NCBI GenBank assembly: GCA_964392455.1
Contig: CAYMPG010000006.1
Coordinates: 1-64,000 of the forward strand
Reading direction: 5' to 3'
Origin: SFEL01 sp964392455
Lineage (GTDB): Bacteria > Bacillota > Clostridia > Christensenellales > CAG-138
Length of the DNA stretch: 64,000 bases
The notes beneath the pieces were generated by a model. That model ran no database searches and was not told where the DNA came from. It worked only from the letters and a program-made list of their open reading frames with translations. A program made the position numbers and the translations under genes. Shown here piece by piece: positions 8,195 through 15,820 of the stretch; position 1 is the first letter of the stretch, and every line of letters starts with the position of its first letter.

Positions 8195-8917
8195 TCAGGA
8201 AAGCCCGGCGGCAAAGAGCTGCACCACATATATTTCATCACCCTGTGCAGCGTAGCCGATGCACATATGGGTATAGCCCTCCCTCAGTATGTTTTCCCGG
8301 TGGCCGGGGGAGGCCAGCCATTGCTCGGTAACGTATTCTGCGGATATGCTGTCCAACCCGCTGGAGGCAAATATGTTTTCACCGAAGGCGGTAAAGGCTA
8401 TGCCCCTTTCGGTAAGGGCGGTGTATGCATTTGAGCCGTCCGGCCGGGTATGGGAGAAGGAAGAAGCACATTCCTTCGCCCGGGTATTTGCCGCCTTTTG
8501 CATGGCGGAGGAATACTCAAGGGTGCTTACCCCTGCGGCGCTTCGGTAGGAATTCACCAGGGCAAGCACTCCGCTGCCGAGGTCTGTATCAGCAGCCCGT
8601 TCAGGCTCAGCGGTAGCTATGGGCGTAGCTGTGGCAACAGGTGTGGCTATAGGGGAAGGCTTTGCCGTGGGGGTGGCTTCGGGCGCTGCTGCGGCCTCCG
8701 GTGTAGTGGCGGGGGCGGCGGTGGGTACGCTGGCCGTGGAAGCGGGCTCAGGTATGGCCGTGGAAGCGGGCTCAGGTATGGCCGTGGCGGCCACAGGCGT
8801 TATGACGGGCTCAGGAGTATTGTCCAGAGCTACGGAGATTACCGGCTCGCTGGGAGCGGCGCAGCCTGTGAGCATTATGAGCATGGCTATTATGATGATA
8901 AAAAGCTTGTTATTCAT
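8195..8917 (-). CDS. CAP/SCP-domain (YkwD-like) lipoprotein
   Basis: 240 residues. The N-terminus is a lipoprotein signal with lipobox LTGC (Cys19). Residues 30-110 are a low-complexity Pro/Ala/Thr/Glu linker with a short internal duplication of AIPEPAST. Residues 113-240 form a CAP domain: LVNSYRSAAGV, SHTRPDGSNAYTAL, GENIFAS and WLASPGHRENIL, as in the YkwD and spore-associated CAP proteins of Firmicutes. The function of the domain is not well defined; it acts outside the membrane. It lies 64 bases downstream of sigG on the same strand, so forespore read-through is possible. Confidence 0.88.
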   Translation of the reverse strand: MNNKLFIIIIAMLIMLTGCAAPSEPVISVALDNTPEPVITPVAATAIPEPASTAIPEPASTASVPTAAPATTPEAAAAPEATPTAKPSPIATPVATATPIATAEPERAADTDLGSGVLALVNSYRSAAGVSTLEYSSAMQKAANTRAKECASSFSHTRPDGSNAYTALTERGIAFTAFGENIFASSGLDSISAEYVTEQWLASPGHRENILREGYTHMCIGYAAQGDEIYVVQLFAAGLS

Positions 8918-8981
8918 ACATCCATTTTATAGCGTAGCCGCAAATAATGCAAAAGGTATGTGTGTGCTGAGTCCGGATGAG

Positions 8982-9755
8982 CTATACGTATTTTCGCATA
9001 TGCTTCAGGGCGCTCTTTTCCAGACGGGATACCTGGGCCTGGCTGATGCCTATCTCGTCTGCCACTTCCATCTGGGTGCGTCCCTGGAAAAAGCGCAGGC
9101 GTATTATGCTCTGCTCCCGCTCGCTGAGCCTCTCCATGCCGCTCTGTATGGCAACGTGGGTGAGCCAGTCCTCATCATTTGTGTGCTCGTCCCTTAGCTG
9201 ATCCATCACATATATCTCATCGCCGTCATCATGGTATATGGGCTCATACAGGGAAACGGGATCCTGTATTGCATCCAGCGCAAAGGCCACTTCCTCCTCC
9301 TTTATGCCCATGGCCTTGGCTATGCTGCTTATATGGGGCTCCTGCCCGGTTTCATCCATGAGGCGGGCTCTGGTTTGCAGGGCATGGTATGCCGTATCCC
9401 GTATGGAGCGGCTCACCCTCAGCGCATTGTTATCCCTTAGATGCCGCCGTATCTCGCCTATTATCATGGGTACAGCGTAGGTGGAAAAGCGTACATTGTG
9501 TCCCAGGTCAAAGTTATCTATGGCCTTTATGAGACCTATGCAGCCCACCTGAAAAAGGTCATCCATATATTCTCTACGGCCGGAAAAGCGCTGTATCACG
9601 CTGAGCACAAGGCGGAGGTTTTCCCGGATAAAGGTCTCACGGGCCTCCTGATTGCCTGACTTTATCTTAAGCAGCAGCTCACGGCTGCGCTCATAGGTCA
9701 TCATGGGAAGCTTTGAAGTATCCAGCCCGCATATTTCCACCTTGTTTATAGCCAT
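8982..9755 (-). CDS. sigG: RNA polymerase sporulation sigma factor SigG
   Basis: 257 residues, the usual length. It starts with NKVEICGLDTSKLP, the conserved N-terminus of SigG, followed by region 2 (DDLFQVGCIGLIKAIDNFD, VRFSTYAVPMIIGEIRR), region 3 and region 4 (GRTQMEVADEIGISQAQVSR). SigG drives late forespore gene expression after engulfment. In many Clostridia sigG sits close to ylmC/nrdR/ylmD; here those genes lie about 11 kb away on the other strand, and the direct downstream neighbour is a CAP lipoprotein. Confidence 0.95.
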   Translation of the reverse strand: MAINKVEICGLDTSKLPMMTYERSRELLLKIKSGNQEARETFIRENLRLVLSVIQRFSGRREYMDDLFQVGCIGLIKAIDNFDLGHNVRFSTYAVPMIIGEIRRHLRDNNALRVSRSIRDTAYHALQTRARLMDETGQEPHISSIAKAMGIKEEEVAFALDAIQDPVSLYEPIYHDDGDEIYVMDQLRDEHTNDEDWLTHVAIQSGMERLSEREQSIIRLRFFQGRTQMEVADEIGISQAQVSRLEKSALKHMRKYV

Positions 9756-9906
9756 CTTTCAATACCTCCCAGCAGCATTTCATTTGTTAAAAATAGGATT
9801 GCCTGAGCTGCTGAAATCAATGCCTGACAAAAAAGCGGAATAATGCGGAAAGACAGCATAAAGGGGATACGCCCGCAATGTTAATGGTATGTTCAAAAAG
9901 GCCGTA

Positions 9907-9935
9907 TTGAGAAGCCGTGGGGGAGATGGTATAAT
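9907..9935 (+). promoter_or_regulatory. Predicted SigA promoter for the ComEC-like lipoprotein gene
   Basis: TTGAGA (9907-9912), a 17-base spacer and TATAAT (9930-9935) lie 22 bases before the start codon at 9958, with ACGGAGGTG between them. The about 200 bases between sigG and this gene hold nothing else that I recognise. Confidence 0.7.
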
Positions 9936-9957
9936 TTGCAAAAAACGGAGGTGGGAT

Positions 9958-10782
9958 ATGAAGAATATGCTTTTCATTGCGGCAGCGCTGCTGATGCTGT
10001 GCCTGAGCGGCTGCCAGGCCGCCCCCGATGAGGATGATATGGTGATAACCTGCTTTGACGTGGGTCAGGCAGACAGCTTTCTTATACAATGCGGCGGAAA
10101 AACCATGCTGATGGATGCCGGTACCACAAGCGACGGCGCAGTGGTGGCAGAGAAACTTGAGGATATGGGCATAAGCTCCATAGATTACCTGATGGTCACC
10201 CACTTTGACAAGGACCATGTGGGCGGGGCCGCTCAGATAATAAGAGAATTTGACGTGGACACGGTGCTGCGCCCGGTATATATGAAGGAATCAAAGCAGG
10301 TAACAGCCTATATTCAGGAGCTTGAGAAAAAAACAGGCGCCGTAGAGGAGGTAATACTGCGGGATGCTTACCGCATTGACCTTGGCAGTGCCTCCATGGT
10401 GATACACCCTGCTGCACAGGAGCTTTATGAAAAGGACCCCAGCAACAATTCCTCCCTGGTCACTGAGATATTCCATGGCAGCAACAGCCTGCTGTTTACA
10501 GGGGATGTGGAAAAGGAAAGGATAAAGGAGCTGCTTGAGGAGGAGTTTGCCTGGGGATATGATTTTCTGAAGGTGCCACACCACGGCAAGCATGAGAAGA
10601 TACTTGGTGAGTTTTTTGAAAAGGTGGGGGCAGAGAGCGCCGTTATAACCTGCTCAAATAAGAACCCCGAGGAGGCTGAGACCCTTACTCTATTGGAAGC
10701 TGCGGGCACTGAATACTTCCTTACCAGAAAGGGCTCTGTGCGTATCCTCAGCAATGGGGAGCAGCTCAGCGTGGAGCAATAA
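9958..10782 (+). CDS. ComEC/Rec2-like MBL-fold lipoprotein
   Basis: 274 residues from ATG 9958, with ACGGAGGTG at 9945-9953. A lipoprotein signal with lipobox LSGC (Cys19) precedes a complete ComEC-type metallo-beta-lactamase domain: TCFDVGQADSFLIQ, LMDAGTT, the metal motif HFDKDHVGG, SLLFTGDVEKER and VPHHGKH. These stand-alone domains resemble the extracellular nuclease-like part of the DNA-uptake protein ComEC but have no channel. It is expected to act on the outer face of the membrane, perhaps on DNA or nucleotides; this is inference. It has its own promoter and terminator. Confidence 0.87.
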   Translation: MKNMLFIAAALLMLCLSGCQAAPDEDDMVITCFDVGQADSFLIQCGGKTMLMDAGTTSDGAVVAEKLEDMGISSIDYLMVTHFDKDHVGGAAQIIREFDVDTVLRPVYMKESKQVTAYIQELEKKTGAVEEVILRDAYRIDLGSASMVIHPAAQELYEKDPSNNSSLVTEIFHGSNSLLFTGDVEKERIKELLEEEFAWGYDFLKVPHHGKHEKILGEFFEKVGAESAVITCSNKNPEEAETLTLLEAAGTEYFLTRKGSVRILSNGEQLSVEQ

Positions 10783-10796
10783 AAAATGTTGAAATC

Positions 10797-10829
10797 AGGC
10801 GGTTTTTTCTGTTGACAGGCCGCCTTTTT
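10797..10829 (+). terminator. Intrinsic terminator
   Basis: AGGCGG (10797-10802) pairs with CCGCCT (10820-10825), followed by TTTTT. The rplU promoter's TTGACA lies in the loop and the terminator's T-run in its spacer, so the two signals overlap. Confidence 0.65.
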
Positions 10830-10840
10830 AGTGGTAACAT
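10812..10840 (+). promoter_or_regulatory. Predicted SigA promoter of the rplU-prp-rpmA operon
   Basis: A perfect TTGACA (10812-10817), a 17-base spacer and TAACAT (10835-10840). It overlaps the terminator of the preceding gene, a compact arrangement. Confidence 0.75.
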
Positions 10841-10932
10841 AGTTCGGTAAGCCGCTCCGTATCGGCTTTGTAAGTGTGGGCATTGCCCACCGCCGTGCAT
10901 ACGGGCGAGATTTAAAGAAGGAGGTACAGGAC
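10841..10932 (+). ncRNA. Ribosomal protein L21 leader (candidate autoregulatory mRNA leader)
   Basis: The about 90-base leader before rplU contains consecutive hairpins: AAGCCG with CGGCTT, GTGGGC with GCCCAC around ATT, and CGCCGTG with a TACGGGCG partner, ending next to the ribosome-binding site GAAGGAGGT (10917-10925). Position, length and stacked hairpins fit the L21 leader known upstream of rplU in Firmicutes, where L21 is thought to repress its own operon. A covariance-model match would be needed to confirm the class. Confidence 0.65.
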
Positions 10933-11235
10933 GTGTACGCTATCATCCGTACCGGTGGCAAGCAGTACAAGGTAGAAGCTGGTGACGAGATCCTCGTCGA
11001 AAAGCTGGATGCCGAAGTTGGTGCTGAAGTTGCTTTCGAAGTATTGATGCTTTGCGGCGACGAGGTCGTAGTTGGTAAGCCCGTAGTAGAGGGCGTTGTT
11101 GCCAAGGGCACCGTAGTCGAGCATGGTAAGGGCAAGAAGGTCGTGGTATTCCACTACAAGCCCAAGAAGAACATCCGCAAAAAGCAGGGCCATCGTCAGC
11201 CTTATACCAGGGTCAAGATTGAGACCATCGGCTAA
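10933..11235 (+). CDS. rplU: Ribosomal protein bL21
   Basis: 100 residues from a GTG start at 10933 (YAIIRTGGKQYKVEAGDEI), seven bases after GAAGGAGGT. The frame is open further upstream, but that part is the leader RNA. bL21 is a component of the 50S subunit that binds 23S rRNA. Codon choice is clearly different from neighbouring genes (ATC rather than ATA for isoleucine), as expected for very high expression. It is the first gene of the classic rplU-prp-rpmA operon. Confidence 0.97.
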   Translation: MYAIIRTGGKQYKVEAGDEILVEKLDAEVGAEVAFEVLMLCGDEVVVGKPVVEGVVAKGTVVEHGKGKKVVVFHYKPKKNIRKKQGHRQPYTRVKIETIG

Positions 11236-11238
11236 GCT

Positions 11239-11568
11239 ATGACGACCGTAACTCTTTTTCGAAGCGAGCAGGGCCTTGTGGGCTTTGAAGCATCCGGCCA
11301 TACAGGCTATGCCGAGGAGGGCAGCGATATAGTGTGCAGCGGAGTTTCCGCCATCACGCAGACTGCCGCCATGGGCATAATAGAGGTGCTGGGCATAAGG
11401 GCCGGGCTGGATATATCCGAGGGAAACCTTTACCTTATCCTTCCCAGCGACATTACCCCGGCAGATTTCGAAAAAGCAGGCATTATTCTGGACACAATGG
11501 CGATGGGGCTGCGCTCCATAGCCGCTACCTATGGTGATTACATCAATATTTCAGAAAGGAAGGTGTAA
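11239..11568 (+). CDS. prp: Ribosomal-processing cysteine protease Prp
   Basis: 109 residues. The catalytic dyad of the Prp family is visible as GHTGYAEEGSDIVCSGVSA with His21 and Cys33. Prp removes the N-terminal extension of ribosomal protein bL27 in Firmicutes and related groups, a step essential for ribosome function. The next gene encodes an L27 with exactly that extension, so enzyme and substrate are encoded side by side. It starts three bases after the rplU stop codon. Confidence 0.95.
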   Translation: MTTVTLFRSEQGLVGFEASGHTGYAEEGSDIVCSGVSAITQTAAMGIIEVLGIRAGLDISEGNLYLILPSDITPADFEKAGIILDTMAMGLRSIAATYGDYINISERKV

Positions 11569-11572
11569 CACG

Positions 11573-11863
11573 ATGATGAACATCAACCTGCAGCTCTTTG
11601 CTCATAAGAAGGGCGTAGGCTCTACCCGTAACGGTCGTGACAGCGAATCCAAGCGTCTCGGACCCAAGCGCGCTGATGGTCAGTTCGTTCTGGCAGGCAA
11701 TATCCTGGTTCGCCAGCGCGGTACCCACTTCCATCCCGGCACCAACGTTGGCCTGGGCAAGGATGACACTCTCTTTGCAAAGGTAGATGGTATCGTCCGC
11801 TTTGAGACCAAGCATCTTGGCCGCAAGGAAGTCAGCGTTTATGCGGAAGAAGCCGCTAACTAA
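11573..11863 (+). CDS. rpmA: Ribosomal protein bL27 with Prp-cleaved N-terminal extension
   Basis: 96 residues from ATG 11573 (a second ATG follows at once at 11576), with AAGGAAGG upstream. The N-terminus MMNINLQLF precedes AHKKGVGSTRNGRDS, so the Prp cleavage site after LQLF is intact. Mature bL27 reaches the peptidyl-transferase centre of the 50S subunit. Codon use again shows high-expression bias. Confidence 0.97.
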   Translation: MMNINLQLFAHKKGVGSTRNGRDSESKRLGPKRADGQFVLAGNILVRQRGTHFHPGTNVGLGKDDTLFAKVDGIVRFETKHLGRKEVSVYAEEAAN

Positions 11864-11885
11864 TCAGTTCATTCATTGACATGAT

Positions 11886-11917
11886 AAGCCCGTTCCCTAA
11901 GGAGCGGGCTTGTTTTG
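11886..11917 (+). terminator. Intrinsic terminator of the rplU operon
   Basis: AAGCCCGTTCC pairs with GGAGCGGGCTT around a short CTAA loop and is followed by GTTTTGT. Confidence 0.85.
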
Positions 11918-12025
11918 TATCGATTTGCAAAAAAATGGCTCAAAGGCTGCTTTGCCACGGTGGCTTTCAAGGAAAGCAAATGTGTAGTATAATTCAGGTA
12001 AAGCAAATAAGGCGGTAAATATACC

Positions 12026-12874
12026 ATGCGTACAGAAATAAAAGACGGCGCTATACATATCACCGGGGTTAATTGCTTTGATATGGCCCGCTCGGCCTGC
12101 TGCGGCCAGGCATTCCGCTGGAAAAGCAGCGGGGATGGCTGGTTTGGCGTGGCTGGTGAAAGAGGCGTATTGATAACCCAGCAGGAGGATGAGCTGACCA
12201 TATCTCCGGGCACAGATGAGGATATTGGCTTTTGGCTCAATTACCTCGATCTTTACAGGGACTATCAGGCTATTGAGGCGCAGGTGGCCATGGATAGGGT
12301 GCTTTCTCCCTGCCTGGGGTATGCAAGCGGCATACATATATTCAATCAGGCACCCTTTGAAACACTTATATCCTTTATCATTTCCGCAAATAACAATATA
12401 AAGCGCATTACCGGCATAGTGGAGCGGCTGTGCCAGCTTGCAGGCCACAGGGTAGAGGGGAAAATCCCCTATTATACCTTTCCTGAGCCTGAAGCCATAG
12501 CTGCGCTCAGTGAGCAGCAGCTTACCGGTATCGGTGCAGGCTACCGGGCCCCGTATATAAAAAAGTCTGCCGGCATGGTGGCGGCAGGCTATGATTTGCA
12601 GCGGCTCAGGAACATGGATACCCCATCGGCAAGGAAGGAGCTATTGAGCTTTCCCGGAGTGGGCCCAAAGGTTGCAGATTGCATACTGCTTTTTTCCCTT
12701 GGGCATACAGATGCATTCCCACTGGACGTGTGGATGAAGCGGGCCATGCGGCTGATGTACTTTGAAGGGCGGGAGCCCGGCAAGCGGGAAATGGAGCAGC
12801 AAATAGCCCTCCTTGGGCCAAATAGCGGCATATTACAGCAGTATATATTCCATTATGCCCGTGAGAATATGTAA
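12026..12874 (+). CDS. 8-oxoguanine DNA glycosylase/AP lyase (OGG1-like)
   Basis: 282 residues with an N-terminal OGG domain (about 1-110) and a helix-hairpin-helix glycosylase domain. The motif LSFPGVGPKVADC places Lys215 as the Schiff-base nucleophile and PLDVWMKR gives Asp234, matching Lys249 and Asp268 of OGG1. QFRW-like CGQAFRWK near residue 32 is also typical of OGG proteins. The enzyme excises oxidised guanine from DNA. In bacteria this eukaryote-like type is common in Clostridia, and it replaces or accompanies MutM. It has its own short transcription unit. Confidence 0.9.
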   Translation: MRTEIKDGAIHITGVNCFDMARSACCGQAFRWKSSGDGWFGVAGERGVLITQQEDELTISPGTDEDIGFWLNYLDLYRDYQAIEAQVAMDRVLSPCLGYASGIHIFNQAPFETLISFIISANNNIKRITGIVERLCQLAGHRVEGKIPYYTFPEPEAIAALSEQQLTGIGAGYRAPYIKKSAGMVAAGYDLQRLRNMDTPSARKELLSFPGVGPKVADCILLFSLGHTDAFPLDVWMKRAMRLMYFEGREPGKREMEQQIALLGPNSGILQQYIFHYARENM

Positions 12875-12897
12875 AGCCCACATTACGGGGTCACATT

Positions 12898-13317
12898 TTG
12901 AGAATACACGCTAGCGGTAATCTGGCAGAAATAGGATGGCGCGAGGATTCTATTGCTGTGAAAACAGATAAACTGCGCTATACAGATAAGGATTCAATCG
13001 TAATACAGTTTACGGAGTCAACCAGTAACTATGGAAGTTCAGACATTCATATTCTGAGTGTGAATACAGATGCCGATGAAGCGGAGATTATAGAAGAAGC
13101 AACAATTTTGGATGGGGGCGTTGATTCTCAATTCTATTCTTTGTATGAAAAAACGGCAATGATAGGAGATATGACGGTTATTTCGATGACCCCGGAAGAT
13201 GAGCTTATCCAGCATATGGAGAAATCAGGTACAAATGCAGTTGCCATATCGGGGAATAATTACGAAAAAACACAATATTTGCATTGGACAGGGGAGAAAT
13301 GGCAGGTATCTGAATAA
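12898..13317 (+). CDS. Hypothetical protein, possibly a 5'-truncated fragment
   Basis: About 139 residues from a TTG at 12898 with no convincing ribosome-binding site. No signal peptide, membrane helix or recognised domain; the sequence is acidic with beta-strand-like stretches (AVKTDKLRYTDKDSIVIQF, TVISMTPEDELI) and ends TGEKWQVSE. Its AT-rich base composition differs from both neighbours. This, with the weak start, suggests either transferred DNA or the C-terminal remnant of a longer secreted protein. I do not assign a function. Confidence 0.4.
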   Translation: MRIHASGNLAEIGWREDSIAVKTDKLRYTDKDSIVIQFTESTSNYGSSDIHILSVNTDADEAEIIEEATILDGGVDSQFYSLYEKTAMIGDMTVISMTPEDELIQHMEKSGTNAVAISGNNYEKTQYLHWTGEKWQVSE

Positions 13318-13445
13318 GAAAGGCATATAACAACAATCCTGTAGTTTTTAGATAAATGTAAGGATGCTGAAAAAAGTAACCAAAGACATTTGCTGAACAT
13401 GACAAAAACCTCTGGCTATCTGTGCATATTATGATGCATACTTTT

Positions 13446-14573
13446 TTACAGGATAAAGCCAGTATTTATAAATACGCTGCGTAGTATCTGCTCCACCTGC
13501 TTTTGAGCCTCCTTTTCCCCGTCAGGCGGGGAGGGCAAAAGGGAGACCACCCTGTGGGACAGCCTGCTCAGCTTCTTTAAAAAGGCATTTTTGCTTATTC
13601 CCAGCTCATTAAGGGAAAGGGGCAGCCCCAGCATATCTGCATATTCCTGCACTGCATCTGCAAGGGAGCGGGCATCGGCAAGGCCCATTGCCTGTGCGGG
13701 GGCAAGGTACTTTTCGGAGCGCTCCTCACGGCGTATTATTTCAGGGAGAAATATTGCCCCCAGGCTGCCAAAGGGTGCAGACCCAAAGGCCAGGGAACAG
13801 GCCAGGCACATTGCGCTGAACAGCCCCGATGGCGAATTATCGTGGGCCATTCCTGCAAGGCATTGGGCATATAAAAGATGGGCCGGGCTGTGGGGCAGGG
13901 CAGAGTGTACAGGCACGCCTCCTGCAAGGAGCCTTATTGCCTCCAGTGCCATGGGCCGGGAAAAGCTGCTGCATCCATCCTGCGATGCGGCCTCTATGGC
14001 TAAAACAAAGGCGGAAAGTATGCACTGAGCCTCCCGGTGTGCATCCGGGGAGGAAATGAGGGCAGGGTCTATTATGGCCATATCCGCCATAAGGGATGGG
14101 ATACTTACGCTGTGCTCCATGTCGCCTGCTGCATCTATAAAGCAGGCAGAGCAGGTCACTTCGCTGCCATGGGTATCATACAGCGGCAGAGTGATGAGCC
14201 GGGTCTTATCCAGAGTAATACCTGCTGCACGGCCCTGTATGATGTCCTCCGGGGTAAGGTTCGGCTGCTGGTAAAATATGCGGATGAGCTTTGCGGTATC
14301 CATCGCACTGTGACCGCCCACCGCCAGCACCCATTGGGGTTTGAATTCCATAAGGGCCTTTGTGCCCTCTGCAATATGGGGAATATCCGCATGGTCAGGG
14401 CTGGCCTGAAGGTGCCGTGTGTGTATTCCGGAGGGGGCCAAATGCTGGAGTGCAGCGGCCATGCCTGCCGGGTCATCGTACACCAGCAGCAGCCGCTGCC
14501 CTTTAATATCGGACAGGCTTTGCGCTGCATGGTCTCCATATAGTATTTTGCCGGGTATGCGAAATTCTGCCAT
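13446..14573 (-). CDS. Iron-containing alcohol dehydrogenase family protein lacking the metal ligands
   Basis: 375 residues from the ATG at 14573, preceded by GGCGGAGG; the frame extends upstream, but that part runs over the deoC gene on the other strand. The fold markers of family III ADHs are present (AVGGHSAMDTAK for the nucleotide loop, HGSEVT, AGMAHDN, GAIFLPEI). In active enzymes the metal is held by Asp and His in D-A-L-x-H-A-I-E and two further His; here the corresponding stretch is SAFVLAIE, and the later positions carry Ser and Phe (LFSAMC, PFGSLG). The protein is therefore unlikely to be a standard metal-dependent dehydrogenase. It is divergent from deoC, whose product is acetaldehyde. 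Confidence 0.72.
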   Translation of the reverse strand: MAEFRIPGKILYGDHAAQSLSDIKGQRLLLVYDDPAGMAAALQHLAPSGIHTRHLQASPDHADIPHIAEGTKALMEFKPQWVLAVGGHSAMDTAKLIRIFYQQPNLTPEDIIQGRAAGITLDKTRLITLPLYDTHGSEVTCSACFIDAAGDMEHSVSIPSLMADMAIIDPALISSPDAHREAQCILSAFVLAIEAASQDGCSSFSRPMALEAIRLLAGGVPVHSALPHSPAHLLYAQCLAGMAHDNSPSGLFSAMCLACSLAFGSAPFGSLGAIFLPEIIRREERSEKYLAPAQAMGLADARSLADAVQEYADMLGLPLSLNELGISKNAFLKKLSRLSHRVVSLLPSPPDGEKEAQKQVEQILRSVFINTGFIL

Positions 14574-14673
14574 TGCCGCCTCCGCCAAATAGTCTGCTTC
14601 CTCATATAATCGGCGGAACGGCGAAAAAGTATGCTGCAAAAATATAAATATCATCCGAAAGGAAGTATTACAT

Positions 14674-15315
14674 ATGAACTTAAACAAATACATCGACCAC
14701 ACTCTCCTTAAAGCAAATGCCACCACAGCCCAGATAAAGCAGCTCTGTGCCGAGGCAAGGGAGTATTCATTTGCAAGCGTTTGCGTGAATTCCTGCCATG
14801 TGCCCCTTGCAGCCGGGGAGCTGAAGGGCAGCGGCGTAAAGGTTTGCTGCGTGGTAGGCTTCCCCCTTGGTGCCTGCCTTACCGAGGCAAAGGCATATGA
14901 GGCGGCGCTGGCTGTGAAGGCAGGTGCTGAGGAAGTGGATATGGTGATCAATATAGGTGCGGCGGTCGAGGGCAACTGGGCGCTGGTGGAGCAGGATATA
15001 AAGGCAGTTGCAGAGGCCTGCCATCCCAATGCCATACTTAAGGTGATAATAGAGACCTGTCTTCTGGATGATGGTCAGAAGCGGGAGGCCTGCCTTTGTG
15101 CAAAAAGGGCTGGGGCGGATTTTGTAAAGACCAGCACCGGCTTTTCCACCGGCGGGGCAACGGCTGAGGATGTGGCGCTGATGCGTGAAACGGTGGGAGC
15201 GGATATGGGCGTAAAGGCGGCTGGCGGAGTACGCACCGCCGAGGACGCCATGAAGATGATATCCTGTGGAGCCACCCGGCTGGGCACCAGCGCAGGAATA
15301 AAGCTGATGAGCTGA
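14674..15315 (+). CDS. deoC: Deoxyribose-phosphate aldolase
   Basis: 213 residues. The Schiff-base lysine lies in FVKTSTGF (Lys152) and the second active-site lysine in GVKAAGGVRT (Lys181); EEVDMVINIG carries the conserved Asp. The enzyme splits 2-deoxyribose 5-phosphate into glyceraldehyde 3-phosphate and acetaldehyde in deoxynucleoside breakdown. Phosphopentomutase (deoB), the preceding step, is encoded about 30 kb away in this window. GAAAGGAAG lies before the ATG and a strong terminator follows. Confidence 0.96.
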   Translation: MNLNKYIDHTLLKANATTAQIKQLCAEAREYSFASVCVNSCHVPLAAGELKGSGVKVCCVVGFPLGACLTEAKAYEAALAVKAGAEEVDMVINIGAAVEGNWALVEQDIKAVAEACHPNAILKVIIETCLLDDGQKREACLCAKRAGADFVKTSTGFSTGGATAEDVALMRETVGADMGVKAAGGVRTAEDAMKMISCGATRLGTSAGIKLMS

Positions 15316-15344
15316 TATAATCAAATAAGCATACATAGTATACG

Positions 15345-15370
15345 AGCGGAGGCAGCAGCCTCCGCTTTTA
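15345..15370 (+). terminator. Intrinsic terminator after deoC
   Basis: AGCGGAGGC (15345-15353) pairs perfectly with GCCTCCGCT (15358-15366) around AGCA, followed by TTTT. Confidence 0.88.
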
Positions 15371-15428
15371 CTTTTTTGGCAGAGGGACAAAACCCGTGCA
15401 TAAATGGCAAAAATCGTGGGAATAATAG

Positions 15429-15455
15429 GCAGGATGCAGTTTTTGCGTGGCGAAT
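15429..15455 (+). promoter_or_regulatory. Predicted SigH promoter of the spoIIA operon
   Basis: GCAGGATGC (15429-15437) fits the SigH -35 pattern RnAGGAwww in its core, and GGCGAAT (15449-15455) fits the -10 pattern RnnGAAT, with an 11-base spacer. spoIIA is SigH-dependent in Bacillus and Clostridium, so site and gene agree. The site lies 48 bases upstream of the spoIIAA start codon. Confidence 0.6.
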
Positions 15456-15503
15456 AGATACATGACAGGTCCAAATGACCAACATATCCACATGGAGGTA
15501 CAT

Positions 15504-15806
15504 ATGCAGCTTGCAAACAGAAGAAAAGGATGTGGGCTAACTGTGATGCTCTCAGGGGAGCTGGATCATCACAATGCCGCCGAAATAAGGGAGGCCATCG
15601 ACAGCCTGCTGGATGGCTCTGTAAGGGAGCTTACCCTTGATATGGGCGGGGTAACGTTTATGGACAGCTCCGGCATAGGCATAGTGCTGGGGCGATACAG
15701 GCGTATGCGGGAGCGGGATGGAAAAATGTATCTGAGCGGCCTTGGGGGCAATGCTGAAAGGATACTCAGGATGGCAGGCGTGCTTGGGCTGATAGAAAGA
15801 AAATGA
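15504..15806 (+). CDS. spoIIAA: Anti-sigma F factor antagonist SpoIIAA
   Basis: 100 residues from ATG 15504, chosen because GGAGG lies six bases upstream; two earlier in-frame ATGs lack such a site. It is a single STAS domain: VMLSGELDHHNAAEIRE, then LTLDMGGVTFMDSSGIG, in which Ser56 corresponds to the SpoIIAB-phosphorylated serine. Dephosphorylated SpoIIAA frees SigF from SpoIIAB in the forespore. First gene of the spoIIAA-spoIIAB-sigF operon; dacF, which heads this operon in Bacillus subtilis, is not here. Confidence 0.96.
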   Translation: MQLANRRKGCGLTVMLSGELDHHNAAEIREAIDSLLDGSVRELTLDMGGVTFMDSSGIGIVLGRYRRMRERDGKMYLSGLGGNAERILRMAGVLGLIERK

Positions 15807-15820
15807 TGGGGGTAAACAAG

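Noticed and set aside
8722..8790. Possible CRISPR-like or tandem DNA repeat
   Set aside because: The two near-identical units simply encode a duplicated AIPEPAST segment in the CAP lipoprotein linker; there are no spacers.
8450..9197. Gly-rich and Ala/Val-rich plus-strand frames across the CAP lipoprotein gene
   Set aside because: They are antisense to the Pro/Ala/Thr linker of the CAP protein, whose lipobox and CAP domain are unmistakable.
14574..15035. N-terminal extension of the ADH-like frame beyond the ATG at 14573
   Set aside because: The extension runs antisense over deoC and has no family similarity; a ribosome-binding site fits the ATG at 14573.
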